NCBI GenBank assembly: GCA_030038765.1
Contig: JASHRA010000039.1
Span: forward strand, 1-20,873
DNA from: Candidatus Dormiibacterota bacterium
GTDB taxonomy: Bacteria; Chloroflexota; Dormibacteria; Aeolococcales; Bog-877
DNA: 20,873 nt
Direction of reading: 5' to 3'
Shown piece by piece: positions 7,160 to 15,303 of this stretch (positions within the stretch are counted from its first letter, which is position 1; every line of letters begins with the position of its first letter). The notes beneath the pieces are model-generated. The model did no database searches, had not been told where the DNA came from, and was given only the letters and a program-made list of their open reading frames with translations. The translations under genes were made by a program, and so were the position numbers.

Positions 7160-8725
7160 CTACTGGCGAAGCGAGGCCAGCAGCTGGTCGCCGCGAGGGC
7201 TGCCCCAGCCGGTGCAGGCGTCCCAGCCGGGCCCGGCCCGGTAGGCGCCGTTGTTGCCCTTCGATATGTCCCGGGTGACCCCCTCCGCGGCCAGCTCCAG
7301 GTAGAGCATGGGGTTGAGGTAGCCCGGCTCCCGGCCCAGCAGCCCGGCCAGCAGCACCAGCAGCCCGGCCCAGAGCGGCGCCACGGCGCTGGTGCCGCCG
7401 AAGACGGCCGGCTGGCCGTCGACCAGGACCCGGTAGCCGGTCTCCGGGTCGGCGTCGCCGGCGACGTCGGGGATGCCCCTCCCGGTCCGGTGTCCGGGGT
7501 CGGCGGAGGGGGGCACGTCGGCCGAGTCCTGCCAGGTCGGCAGCGGGAACTGGCTGCTGACGCCGCCGCCGGTGGCGCCGCCCTGCTGCCCGTCGTTCCA
7601 GGTGACCTCGCTGGTGATGCTGCCGTCGGAGCTGGTGAGGCGGGTGCCGCCGCAGGCCAGGACGTGGGGGCTGGAGGCGGGGAAGTCGACGTGGGCCTCG
7701 CCGTCCGAGATGCCGTCCGAGGAGCCCTGGTCCCCGACCGCGACGCAGACGGCGATGCCGGCGAGGGCGGCGTCCTGGAAGGCCTCGTCGAAGGCGGTCA
7801 TGGTGGCCGCGGACCACTCCGCCTCCGCCGAGCCCCAGCTGATGGAGATCACCGAGGGCTTGTTGTCGGTGTCGTGGAGGGCGGTCTCGATGGCGTCGAG
7901 GAAGCCCTGGTCGGTGTTGGGCGCGAAGTAGACGGCGAGGCGCACGCCGGGCGCCACCGAGCCGCAGACCTCGATGTCGAGCATGACCTCCCCGTCCGGT
8001 CCGTCCTGGTTCCCGGTGGGCTGGTTGGAGGCCCCGTCGACGGAGACCGCGACCAGCTCGGGGACGGCCACGCCCAGCCCCTGGAAGTAGCTCTCCACGT
8101 CGGCGCTGCTGAAGCCGCCGCCCAGCTCGATGAGACCGACGCACTGCCCGGCGCCGCTCCCCTGGGATGGGAACTGGTAGAGCTGGGCCACCTCCGTCGG
8201 CGGGTAGCTGAGCGGAGCCGCCTGGGCCAGGGGCGGGAGCGGGGTGGGCAGGGGCAGGGGACGGAAGTGGGGCCGGGCCCGGGGGCGGGTGTCCAGGCCC
8301 AGCACCGCGCCCACCGCGCCCGCCAGTCCGGCCGGGACCTGGGGCTCGCCCCGAGCCCAGCGAGCGCTACCGGCCGGACCCTGCCAACGGCGGAGCTCGA
8401 CCCCGAAGAGCCGGGCAAGGCGCGCCTGGGGGCCGCTCAGGACCACGGTGCGGCGCGCCGGGTCCATCTGAGAGAGGCTCATGCCCTGGGCCTGGGCCCA
8501 GTCCCGGACCCGGCCCAGGTCCTGGGGGTGGGCCCCCCGCAGCGCGGCCAGCTGGTCACGGCTGAGGTGGGCCCGGAGGCGGGGCAGGACCCGGCCCAGG
8601 TCCTCGGCCTGGGGCACCCGGGAGTCCCCGCGGGGCCTCAGCACCAGGGTCACCGCGACCGGCTCCTCGGGATCGAGGGCGCCAGCGTCCTCGCCCTCGG
8701 GCAGGGGCCCGGGCCCTCCCGTCAC
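7160..8725 (-). CDS. S53 family peptidase (sedolisin/kumamolisin-like) with prodomain
   Basis: This is a 521-residue serine-carboxyl peptidase, active at acid pH in characterised relatives. The N-terminal pro-kumamolisin-type domain covers about 20-145, including ARLFGVELRRW. A proline-rich linker follows (155-166), then the catalytic domain. The expected residues are present: E246 and D250 in GEVMLDIEV, D332 in VAVGDQGSSDG, and S446 in FGGTSAVAPLWAG. The C-terminal calcium site is recognisable in RDISKGNNG (D486) and GPGWDACTGWGSP (D502). No classical signal peptide is visible at the N terminus, although family members are usually secreted. The start is GTG at 8725, two bases after the stop of the M55 gene, and it is the last gene of a three-gene operon. 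Confidence 0.92.
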   Translation of the reverse strand: MTGGPGPLPEGEDAGALDPEEPVAVTLVLRPRGDSRVPQAEDLGRVLPRLRAHLSRDQLAALRGAHPQDLGRVRDWAQAQGMSLSQMDPARRTVVLSGPQARLARLFGVELRRWQGPAGSARWARGEPQVPAGLAGAVGAVLGLDTRPRARPHFRPLPLPTPLPPLAQAAPLSYPPTEVAQLYQFPSQGSGAGQCVGLIELGGGFSSADVESYFQGLGVAVPELVAVSVDGASNQPTGNQDGPDGEVMLDIEVCGSVAPGVRLAVYFAPNTDQGFLDAIETALHDTDNKPSVISISWGSAEAEWSAATMTAFDEAFQDAALAGIAVCVAVGDQGSSDGISDGEAHVDFPASSPHVLACGGTRLTSSDGSITSEVTWNDGQQGGATGGGVSSQFPLPTWQDSADVPPSADPGHRTGRGIPDVAGDADPETGYRVLVDGQPAVFGGTSAVAPLWAGLLVLLAGLLGREPGYLNPMLYLELAAEGVTRDISKGNNGAYRAGPGWDACTGWGSPRGDQLLASLRQ

Positions 8726-8727
8726 GC

Positions 8728-9555
8728 TCAGATCTCCTGGGCCACGATGCGGGTGACGTGCAGCAGGGTGACGAAGTTGCGGTAGGTCTCGAGGCCGTCG
8801 GCGCCCTCGACCAGCACCTCCAGCTCGGAGCTGCGCTCCACGCCGCGGACCCCGGTCGCCATCTCCGCCAGGTCGGCGGTGCGGAGCTGGACCCGGAGCT
8901 GGTAGGGCGGCCCCATGCGAGGCGCTCCCAGCTCCCCCAGGCGCGCGAGGGCCCGGACCGTCCCCTCCTCGATCAGCCGACAGGCGACCGCGGGGTGGAG
9001 GCTGCTGGCGGCGAGCCGGGAGACGGAGCGCTTGACCACCACCGTCTCCACCCCGGGGAGGACCGGGCGGGCCTGCTCGGCGGTGTGCTGGTCGCCGCTC
9101 ACCAGCGCCACCGGGACCCCGAAGTGGGACGCCACGAGGGCGTTGATGCCGCTCTCGCCCAGCAGGTGCCCCTCCCAGGTGACCGCGGTCACGGCGCTCG
9201 GGTTGTAGGTGTGGGAGAGGGTGGACGAGGGGCCGCCCACGGCCCCGTGGTAGCCGACGAAGAGCGCCGCCTCGAAGCCCGGCTCCAGTCCCTCCATCAT
9301 GTAGAGCGGCTTGTGGCGGCCGGAGCAGTAGCCGGCCTCGGCGTGGAGCTGGTCCGGGGGCAGGTTCTGCATCGCCCCGTGGGAGTCGTTGACCAGCACC
9401 TCGGTGGCGCCGGCGCGGACGGCGCCGTCGATGGCGGCGTTGACCTCGTTGAGGAGCAGCCGTCGCCCCAGCTCGTACTCCGGACCGGGCCTGACCTGCT
9501 CCCAGTCCACGATCCCGGCGACGCCCTCCATGTCGCAGGAGATGAAGACCCTCAC
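8728..9555 (-). CDS. M55 family D-aminopeptidase (DppA-like)
   Basis: This is a 275-residue zinc peptidase of the DppA family, which removes N-terminal D-amino acids such as D-Ala from short peptides. It has the metal and catalytic pattern in the right places: D8 and E10 (CDMEG), H59 (VNDSHG), H103 (GYHG), H115 (LSHTYN) and E134 (LLGESGINA). The start is GTG at 9555, overlapping the TGA of the aldo/keto reductase gene as GTGA. The protein then begins directly with the family's opening strand, VRVFISCDMEG. Longer in-frame readings upstream translate only the antisense-like shadow of the reductase. It has no signal peptide, so it is probably cytoplasmic. The family assembles as a ring-shaped decamer in B. 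subtilis. Confidence 0.92.
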   Translation of the reverse strand: MRVFISCDMEGVAGIVDWEQVRPGPEYELGRRLLLNEVNAAIDGAVRAGATEVLVNDSHGAMQNLPPDQLHAEAGYCSGRHKPLYMMEGLEPGFEAALFVGYHGAVGGPSSTLSHTYNPSAVTAVTWEGHLLGESGINALVASHFGVPVALVSGDQHTAEQARPVLPGVETVVVKRSVSRLAASSLHPAVACRLIEEGTVRALARLGELGAPRMGPPYQLRVQLRTADLAEMATGVRGVERSSELEVLVEGADGLETYRNFVTLLHVTRIVAQEI

Positions 9556-10529
9556 GACCGTGCCCCGGCCGCGCCGGAGGTGATGCGGTCGAGCTCCGCC
9601 CAGTCCTCCTCCCCGGCCACCCAGCTGGCGGCGGCGGCGTTGGCCCGCACCTGCTCCTGGCTGGTGGCGCCGGCGATGACGCAGGAGACCTGGTGGCGGC
9701 CCAGCAGAGCCCCCACCGCCACCTGCAGCAGGGAGATCCCGCGCTGCTCGGCGAAGCGCTCCAGCGCCTCGATCACGTCGAACTGAGCCTGGTCCTCCAG
9801 CGCGGCGCCGGCGCCGGCTCCCGCCAGCCTGGTCCCCTGGGGAGCGGGCTGGCCCCGGTGGTACTTGCCGGTGAGCAGGCCCCGCGCCAGCGGGAAGTAG
9901 GGCAGCAGCCCCATCCGGAAGTGATCGAGGGCTGGCAGCAGCTCCGCCTCGGGCTCGCGATGCAGCAGGCTGTACTGGTCCTGGGCGCAGATCAGCTGGC
10001 TCCAGCCGCGGCTGCGCGCCGTCCACTGGGCGTCGGTGAGCTGCCAGGCGGCGAAGTTGGAGCAACCGATCCAGCGCACCTTGCCCGCCACCACCAGCTC
10101 CTGGAGCGCGCCCAGCGTCTCCTCGATGGGCGTCTCGGGGTCCGGCTGGTGGATCTGGTAGAGGTCGATGGTCTCCACGCCCAGACGGCGCAAGCTCTGC
10201 TCGGCGGCGTCGCGGACGTACTCGGCGCTGCCCCGGCGCTGGGCCGGGTCCTCGCCCCGGCGCACCATGCCGAACTTGGTCGCGATCAGGGCCTCGTCAC
10301 GGTGGCCGCGCAGGGCCCGCCCCAGGAGCCGCTCGCTCTCGCCCCCGCCATAGGTGTCGGCGGTGTCGAAGAGGTTGATGCCGGCGTCCAGCGCCGCCTC
10401 CACCACCTGCGGCACCGCCTCGTCGGGCATCCGGGCCCCGAAGTTGTTGGTCCCGATCCCGACCGCCGCCACCGCCGGTCCCTCCTCGCCCAGCCGCCGA
10501 CGCTCCAGCCGTGTCAGTTCCTTCGCCAA
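9552..10529 (-). CDS. Aldo/keto reductase
   Basis: This is a 325-residue NADPH-dependent oxidoreductase of the AKR superfamily. The catalytic tetrad is complete: D55 and Y60 (FDTADTYGGGESE), K85 (ATKFG) and H127 (YQIHQPDP). The C-terminal cofactor region includes IAGATSQEQVRANAAA. It resembles the YajO/Tas-like and AKR11-14 groups, but the substrate cannot be told. The start is TTG at 10529, with GGAGG 11 bases upstream; the nearby GTG in the same stretch is out of frame and hits a stop. It is the first gene of the AKR-M55-S53 operon and is divergent from the VOC gene. Confidence 0.92.
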   Translation of the reverse strand: MAKELTRLERRRLGEEGPAVAAVGIGTNNFGARMPDEAVPQVVEAALDAGINLFDTADTYGGGESERLLGRALRGHRDEALIATKFGMVRRGEDPAQRRGSAEYVRDAAEQSLRRLGVETIDLYQIHQPDPETPIEETLGALQELVVAGKVRWIGCSNFAAWQLTDAQWTARSRGWSQLICAQDQYSLLHREPEAELLPALDHFRMGLLPYFPLARGLLTGKYHRGQPAPQGTRLAGAGAGAALEDQAQFDVIEALERFAEQRGISLLQVAVGALLGRHQVSCVIAGATSQEQVRANAAAASWVAGEEDWAELDRITSGAAGARS

Positions 10530-10559
10530 GTCTCAGCTCACCTCCGATGTGACCGCGTC

Positions 10560-10586
10560 CGGTCCGGATAGTGTCGGGCCGGACCG
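10560..10586. promoter_or_regulatory. Inverted repeat between divergent AKR and VOC genes
   Basis: CGGTCCGG and CCGGACCG form an 8-bp perfect inverted repeat with an 11-base spacer, lying 31 bases upstream of the AKR start and about 75 upstream of the VOC start. Its centre-to-centre spacing (about 19 bases) fits a dimeric regulator binding two neighbouring major grooves. It could also fold as a hairpin. There is no nearby regulator gene to assign it to. Confidence 0.35.
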
Positions 10587-10661
10587 TCCCCGCTCGCTGC
10601 CGGGCACAGCGGCGGCGCGCAGAATTGGATCCCCGGCGGGGCGGGCAGCGGGAGGACCACG

Positions 10662-11108
10662 ATGCAGGTACGGGAACTGGGCCACCTGGTCCTCTACGTC
10701 CGCGACCTGGAGCGCTCCAGCCACTTCTACGGCGAGGTTCTGGGCTGGCGCCGGATCACGCCCCAGGGGCTGGCGGTGGCCGCCTTCTCCAGCGGCCGCA
10801 CCCACCACGAGCTGCTCCTCATCGAGGTGGGCCCGGAGGCGGCCCCCATCCCCAGTGGTCGCCGGGTCGGGCTCTACCACTTCGGCCTCAAGGTGGGCGA
10901 CTCCGACGAGGAGCTGCGGGTGGCGCTCTCGGCGCTGGAGGCGAACGGGGTCCGGCTGGTGGGCAGCGCCGACCACACGGTCACCCACAGCCTCTACATC
11001 GAGGACCCGGACGGCAACGAGATCGAGCTCTACGTGGACGTCGAGGCGGCGGACTGGCGCCGCGACCCGGAGCTGCTGCTGTCCCCGATCCGGCCCCTGC
11101 AGCTCTGA
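10662..11108 (+). CDS. VOC family (glyoxalase/extradiol dioxygenase-like) protein
   Basis: This is a 148-residue vicinal-oxygen-chelate protein with two beta-alpha-beta-beta-beta modules. Likely metal ligands are H8 (LGHLVLYV), H73 (GLYHFGLKV) and E122 (DPDGNEIELYVD), the His-His-Glu facial triad of catechol dioxygenase-type members. It is a single VOC unit, shorter than true extradiol dioxygenases, and may act as a dimer. The start is ATG at 10662, with GGGAGGA 7 bases upstream. It is divergent from the AKR operon and followed by a palindrome and a hairpin. Substrate unknown. Confidence 0.88.
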   Translation: MQVRELGHLVLYVRDLERSSHFYGEVLGWRRITPQGLAVAAFSSGRTHHELLLIEVGPEAAPIPSGRRVGLYHFGLKVGDSDEELRVALSALEANGVRLVGSADHTVTHSLYIEDPDGNEIELYVDVEAADWRRDPELLLSPIRPLQL

Positions 11109-11142
11109 GCGCGGGCCCGCGCGCCAACCGGGAGCACCGGTT
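11109..11142 (+). terminator. Palindrome plus hairpin after the VOC gene
   Basis: Directly after the stop lies the perfect palindrome GCGCGGGCCCGCGC (11109-11122). Next comes a 6-bp hairpin, AACCGG-GAGCA-CCGGTT (11126-11142), followed by CTGG. Neither has a T run. Together they plausibly terminate the VOC transcript ahead of the importer operon. Confidence 0.35.
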
Positions 11143-11214
11143 CTGGCAAGATCAGGGCAGAGAGCGGACCTTGGCCGGCCCCTGGACGGGCGCGGCTCGC
11201 CAGGGAGGAGATCG

Positions 11215-12075
11215 ATGAGAAGGCAACTGCTCGGCGCCGCCTTGGGCGCTGCGCTCCTGGGCCTCGGCGCGGGCCTGCTGGCGGCCCCGGCCCCGGTCCT
11301 GGCCAGCTCCTCCGGGACCATCGCCGGCTGCGCCCCGGCCCAGCTCCACCTGTACCAGTCGGGCGTGCTCACCGTGGCCACCGACAGCCCCGCCTACACG
11401 CCCTGGTTCGAGGGCAACCATCCCGCCAACGGAAAGGGCTACGAGGCGGCCGTGGCCTACGCCATCGCCGCCAAGCTGGGCTTCAAGCGCAGCGAAGTGC
11501 ACTGGACCATCGAGCCCTTCGACAGCTCCTACGCGCCCGGGCCCAAGACGTTCGACTTCGACATCAACGAGATCACCATCACGTCGGCCCGGGCCCAGGC
11601 GGTCACCTTCAGCGAGGGCTACTACAACGACCGCGAGGCGCTCATCACGGTCAAGGGATCGGCCCTGGCCAAGCACCACTCCCCGGCCCAGCTGCGCCGC
11701 TACCGCTACGGTGACCAGGTCGGCACCACCAGCCTCGCCTACATCGAGCAGAAGATCCGCCCGACGCAGACGCCCGCCGTCTACAACACGCTCAACGACG
11801 TCGCCTCCGCCCTCTCCGACCACACCATCGCCGGCTTCGTCACAGACACGCCGACGGCCCAGTACATGGCCGCCTCGGGTGAGGTCAAGCACGGCGTCGT
11901 GGTGGGCCAGTTCCCCAGCAGCGACGAGGAGTACGGGCTGCTGCTGCAGAAGGGCGACCCGCTGGTCAGCTGCCTCAACCAGGCCATCAGCGCGCTCCAT
12001 GGCAACGGGACCCTGGCCCGACTGCAGCACAAGTGGCTCGGAATCTACGAGAAGATCGCGACCATCCAGCCCTGA
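11215..12075 (+). CDS. Amino acid ABC transporter substrate-binding protein (family 3)
   Basis: This is a 286-residue extracytoplasmic solute-binding protein. The N terminus (MRRQLLGAALGAALLGLGAG) is a Sec signal peptide, with likely cleavage after VLA at about residue 31. There is no lipobox cysteine, so it is not an obvious lipoprotein. The mature part shows family features: VLTVATDSPAYTPWF, GYEAAVAYAIAAKLGF and FDININEITITSAR-type wording, here FDFDINEITITSARAQAVTF. The domain ends with LHGNGTLARLQHKWLG. The start is ATG at 11215, with GGGAGGAG 4 bases upstream. It is the first gene of a complete importer; the gap to the permease gene is 21 bases. A polar amino acid ligand is likely, but which one is not evident. 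Confidence 0.9.
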   Translation: MRRQLLGAALGAALLGLGAGLLAAPAPVLASSSGTIAGCAPAQLHLYQSGVLTVATDSPAYTPWFEGNHPANGKGYEAAVAYAIAAKLGFKRSEVHWTIEPFDSSYAPGPKTFDFDINEITITSARAQAVTFSEGYYNDREALITVKGSALAKHHSPAQLRRYRYGDQVGTTSLAYIEQKIRPTQTPAVYNTLNDVASALSDHTIAGFVTDTPTAQYMAASGEVKHGVVVGQFPSSDEEYGLLLQKGDPLVSCLNQAISALHGNGTLARLQHKWLGIYEKIATIQP

Positions 12076-12096
12076 GGCCGTGCGGGTGCTGAGGCG

Positions 12097-13017
12097 GTGA
12101 CGTCGGACCCAGGCGGGCTCGGCGGCGGCCCGCTGGTGCTGTCGGGGGGACCGCCGCTCAGCAGCATGGGCTCGCCGCGCTCCCGGCGCCGGCTCCACGG
12201 CCGGCGCGCCGTGGTCGTCTCCGCCGCCAGCACGGTCGTCTTCCTGGGCGCCCTGGTGGCGCTCTTCTTCCTGGCCCCGGGCAGCGCCCAGGTGCGGCGC
12301 ACGTTCTTCAACATCCCCGACGCCAGGGTGGCCCTGATCGGGGATCCGCAGCACGGCATCTTCTCGGTCGGGCTCTCCTTCCTCTTCAACATCGAGATGT
12401 TCCTCATCGGGGAGGTGCTGATCCTGGTCCTGGCCATGGTGATCGCCGTCATCCGCCAGCTCCAGGGACCGGTGTTGTTCCCGCTGCGCCTGCTGGCCAT
12501 CGCCTACGCCGACTTCTTCCGCGGCGTGCCCCTGATCCTCGTCATCTACGCCATCGGGTTCGGCGTCCCCGCCCTCAGCCTGGCCGGCGTCTCGACCCAG
12601 CCCACCGTCGTCTACGGCATGGCCGCGCTGGTGCTCTCCTACTCCGCCTACGTCTCCGAGGTCTACCGCGCCGGCATCGAGTCGGTGCACCCGAGCCAGG
12701 TGGCGGCGGCCCGCTCGCTGGGGCTCAGCCACTGGCAGTCGATGCGCTTCGTGGTCATCCCCCAGGCCCTGCGCCGCGTCGTGCCGCCGCTGCTCAACGA
12801 CTTCATCAGCCTGCAGAAGGACACCGCGCTGGTGGCCGTGCTGGGCATCATCGAGGCCAACCGCGCCGCCGGCATCCAGAGCTCTACCGACTTCAACTAC
12901 ACCGGCTACACCGTGGCCGCGGTGCTCTTCCTCGTCATCACCATCCCCATGGCGAGGTTCACCGACTACCTGATCGCCCGGGACCGCCGGCGCCGCCAGG
13001 CGACGCTGGGCCACTGA
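12097..13017 (+). CDS. Amino acid ABC transporter permease (HisM/GlnP family)
   Basis: This is a 306-residue inner-membrane permease. A glycine/proline-rich N terminus (1-40) precedes the first membrane segment (about 40-60), and further segments follow from about 100. The EAA loop is canonical: AARSLGLSHWQSMRFVVIPQ, then ALRRVVPPLLNDFISLQKDT. A periplasmic insert of about 40 residues follows TM1, as in some actinobacterial-type permeases. The start GTG at 12097 has only a close GAGG; the in-frame ATG at 12166 is a possible alternative that would drop the disordered leader. The gene ends 2 bases before the ATPase start. One permease suggests a homodimeric channel. Confidence 0.9.
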   Translation: MTSDPGGLGGGPLVLSGGPPLSSMGSPRSRRRLHGRRAVVVSAASTVVFLGALVALFFLAPGSAQVRRTFFNIPDARVALIGDPQHGIFSVGLSFLFNIEMFLIGEVLILVLAMVIAVIRQLQGPVLFPLRLLAIAYADFFRGVPLILVIYAIGFGVPALSLAGVSTQPTVVYGMAALVLSYSAYVSEVYRAGIESVHPSQVAAARSLGLSHWQSMRFVVIPQALRRVVPPLLNDFISLQKDTALVAVLGIIEANRAAGIQSSTDFNYTGYTVAAVLFLVITIPMARFTDYLIARDRRRRQATLGH

Positions 13018-13019
13018 CC

Positions 13020-13793
13020 ATGGGCGCTGCCGGGTACGCCGCCGACCCCGATCTGGCCCTGCAGCTGGTCCAGCTGCGCAAGTCCTTCGAGGGCACGGAC
13101 GTGCTGCGGGGCGTGGACCTGGAGGTGGCGCCGCACGAGGTGGTCTGCCTCATCGGACGCTCCGGGTCGGGCAAGTCCACGCTGCTGCGCTGCATCAACC
13201 TGCTGGAGCCGATCGACTCCGGCCGGCTGATGTTCTTCGGCCTCGAGATCAGCGCCGAGGGCGTGGACCTGGACCGGGTGCGGCGCCAGATCGGCATCGT
13301 CTTCCAGGCCTTCAACCTCTTCCCCCACATGACGGTGCTGCAGAACATCACGCTGGGCCCGATCCGGGTCCTGGGCAAGCCCCGGCGCCAGGCGGAGGCG
13401 GAGGCGGACGCGCTGCTGGAGCGCTTCGGCCTCCTCGACAAGCGCCTCGACTACCCGGACCGCATCTCCGGCGGCCAGCAGCAGCGCGCCGCCATCGCGC
13501 GCGCCCTCGCCATGCAGCCACGCCTCATGCTCCTGGACGAGGTCACCTCGGCGCTGGACCCGGAGCTGGTGGCGGAGGTCCTCAGCGTCATCCGCAGCCT
13601 GGCCGCCGCCGGCATGACCATGGTCATCGCCACCCACGAGATGAACTTCGCGCGCGACATCGCCAGCCGGGTCTGCTTCCTGGACCAGGGGGTGATGCTG
13701 GAGCAGGGGACGCCGGAGGAGATCTTCCGCCACCCCCAGGACCCGCGCACGCAGCGCTTCCTGCAGAGCATCGTCGAGGCGGGCCGGCTCTGA
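13020..13793 (+). CDS. Amino acid ABC transporter ATP-binding protein (GlnQ/HisP family)
   Basis: This is a 257-residue ATPase with Walker A GRSGSGKST (46-54), Q-loop Q96, signature SGGQQQR (150-156), Walker B LMLLDEVTSALDP (E174) and H-loop H206 (ATHEMNFA). The TSALDPEL stretch and C-terminal GTPEEIFRHPQDPRTQRFL are characteristic of polar amino acid importers. It starts at ATG 13020, two bases past the permease stop. It powers uptake by the upstream binding protein and permease. A small hairpin (CTCGC-GCG-GCGAG, 13801-13813) follows the stop. Confidence 0.93.
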   Translation: MGAAGYAADPDLALQLVQLRKSFEGTDVLRGVDLEVAPHEVVCLIGRSGSGKSTLLRCINLLEPIDSGRLMFFGLEISAEGVDLDRVRRQIGIVFQAFNLFPHMTVLQNITLGPIRVLGKPRRQAEAEADALLERFGLLDKRLDYPDRISGGQQQRAAIARALAMQPRLMLLDEVTSALDPELVAEVLSVIRSLAAAGMTMVIATHEMNFARDIASRVCFLDQGVMLEQGTPEEIFRHPQDPRTQRFLQSIVEAGRL

Positions 13794-13861
13794 GCGCCCC
13801 CTCGCGCGGCGAGAATGGCCCCGTCCGGCGCCCAGCCCATCCTGATCACGGGAGGACCACC

Positions 13862-14311
13862 ATGGCATTCGAGCACCAGCCGCACCCCAGGACCAAGGCC
13901 ATCCTGGAGGGCACCGCCAGGGGCCCGGTCCGGGTCCTGGACCAGCTGGACCGCAGCAACGCCGTGGCCCGGGCCAACTCCTGGCTGGCGGTGAAGGTCA
14001 CGACCGGCGTGGGTAGCATGTGGTGCGCCTACCTCTTCGGCATCCTGGCCCTGGTCGGGCTGCCGGCGGCGCTCAAGCCGGGTGGCGAGGGGATCATCGC
14101 CTGGATCGCCCAGACCTTCCTCCAGCTGGTCCTGCTCTCCATCATCCTGGTAGGGACCAACATCCAGTCGGCGGCGGCGGACAAGCGCGCCCAGGACACC
14201 TACTCCGACGCCGAGGCCGTGCTGCACGAAGCGATGCAGATCCAGCAGCACCTGGACACCCAGGACGAGACCCTGACCAAGCTGGTGGCGACGATCTCCC
14301 AGCACGGTTGA
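13862..14311 (+). CDS. Small two-TM membrane protein, DUF1003-like
   Basis: This is a 149-residue protein of unknown function. A polar N terminus (1-42) leads to two hydrophobic segments (about 46-70 and 78-98) separated by a short loop with KPGGEG. A helical, probably coiled-coil tail follows (about 105-147). The layout and the phrase GTNIQSAAADKRAQ resemble DUF1003-type proteins, in which the second membrane helix runs into a long cytoplasmic helix. The match is by eye and only moderate. The start is ATG at 13862, with GGAGG 6 bases upstream. It stands between the amino acid importer and an SDR gene, with no clear link to either. Confidence 0.75.
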   Translation: MAFEHQPHPRTKAILEGTARGPVRVLDQLDRSNAVARANSWLAVKVTTGVGSMWCAYLFGILALVGLPAALKPGGEGIIAWIAQTFLQLVLLSIILVGTNIQSAAADKRAQDTYSDAEAVLHEAMQIQQHLDTQDETLTKLVATISQHG

Positions 14312-14366
14312 CGGAGCGTGCCGAGACGGGATTGGGTCGGGCCCGGGGCCCGGCGAGGAGGTGACG

Positions 14367-15116
14367 TTGTCTTCGAGAGCAGTGCTGGTGACGGGGGCCG
14401 CGCGCGGAATCGGCCGGGCCACGGCCCGCGCCTTCGCCGAGGCCGGCGATCGGGTCGCTGCCAACTACCGCAGCTCGGCGCGCGAGGCGGAGGAACTGGT
14501 TCGCTCCCTACCCGGCTCGGGTCACCTGGCGCTCCAAGCGGACGTCTCCGATCCCGGGCAGGCGCGGCGCCTGGTCGAGGAGGCGGCGGCCGGGCTGGGT
14601 GGGCTGGACGTGCTGGTCAACAACGCCGGGGTCAGCCTGCGCCACGACCTGGTGCAGGATGATTTCGAGTCCTGGCGCGCCGCCTTCGAGCGCACCATGG
14701 CGGTGAACTTCTACGGCCCCGTCCACGTCACCTACTGGGCCGTGCGGCAGATGCTGGGACGAGGGGGGCGGATCATCAACATCAGCTCCCGCGGCGCCTT
14801 CCGGGGCGAGCCCGACCAGCCCGGCTACGCGGCCAGCAAGGCGGCGCTCAACGCCTTCGGACAGTCCCTGGCCAAGGCCCTGGGAGGCCACGGCATCGGG
14901 GTCATGACCATCGCTCCGGGCTGGGTCTCCACCGAGATGGCCCAGTCCGAGCTGGACCGCAACGGAGGCGCCGAGATCCTGTCCCAGAGCCCCTTCGGGC
15001 GCATCGCCCGCGCCGAGGAGGTGGCGGCCGCTGCCGTTTACTTCGCCTCTCCGGAGGCTGAGTTCGCCAGCGGCGCGGTGCTGGACATCAACGGAGCGTC
15101 TTACCTGCGGACCTGA
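14367..15116 (+). CDS. SDR family oxidoreductase
   Basis: This is a 249-residue classical short-chain dehydrogenase/reductase. Visible motifs are the cofactor loop TGAARGIG (9-16), NNAG (85-88), N114, S140/S141 (INISSRG), and Y154-x3-K158 (YAASK), so the catalytic N-S-Y-K tetrad is complete. The C terminus, FASGAVLDINGASYLRT, matches the family's usual ending. R34 follows a basic NYRSS stretch, which favours NADP(H). The start chosen is TTG at 14367, because GAGGAGG lies 5 bases upstream; the GTG at 14361 is part of that ribosome site. FabG-like in general shape, but substrate unknown. Confidence 0.92.
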   Translation: MSSRAVLVTGAARGIGRATARAFAEAGDRVAANYRSSAREAEELVRSLPGSGHLALQADVSDPGQARRLVEEAAAGLGGLDVLVNNAGVSLRHDLVQDDFESWRAAFERTMAVNFYGPVHVTYWAVRQMLGRGGRIINISSRGAFRGEPDQPGYAASKAALNAFGQSLAKALGGHGIGVMTIAPGWVSTEMAQSELDRNGGAEILSQSPFGRIARAEEVAAAAVYFASPEAEFASGAVLDINGASYLRT

Positions 15117-15303
15117 TCCGCCCGTGCCGTTACCGGACGAGCGCGACTTTTCGAGGCGTTGCCGAGAAGGCTCGCGACGAGATGATCCCGCCGGGGGTAA
15201 AGTCTGCGCAACCGTACACAGCGGCCACGACGCGGCCCCGGATGAGCGGAGCGCTCCTAGCCTGCCTTCGAGAAGCCCGGGGCGCTTGAGACGCCGATTC
15301 CGA

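Noticed and set aside
10354..11214. Long N-terminal extension of the amino acid binding protein
   Set aside because: The frame is open by chance through the AKR start and the VOC gene. A signal peptide and strong ribosome site mark the real start at 11215.
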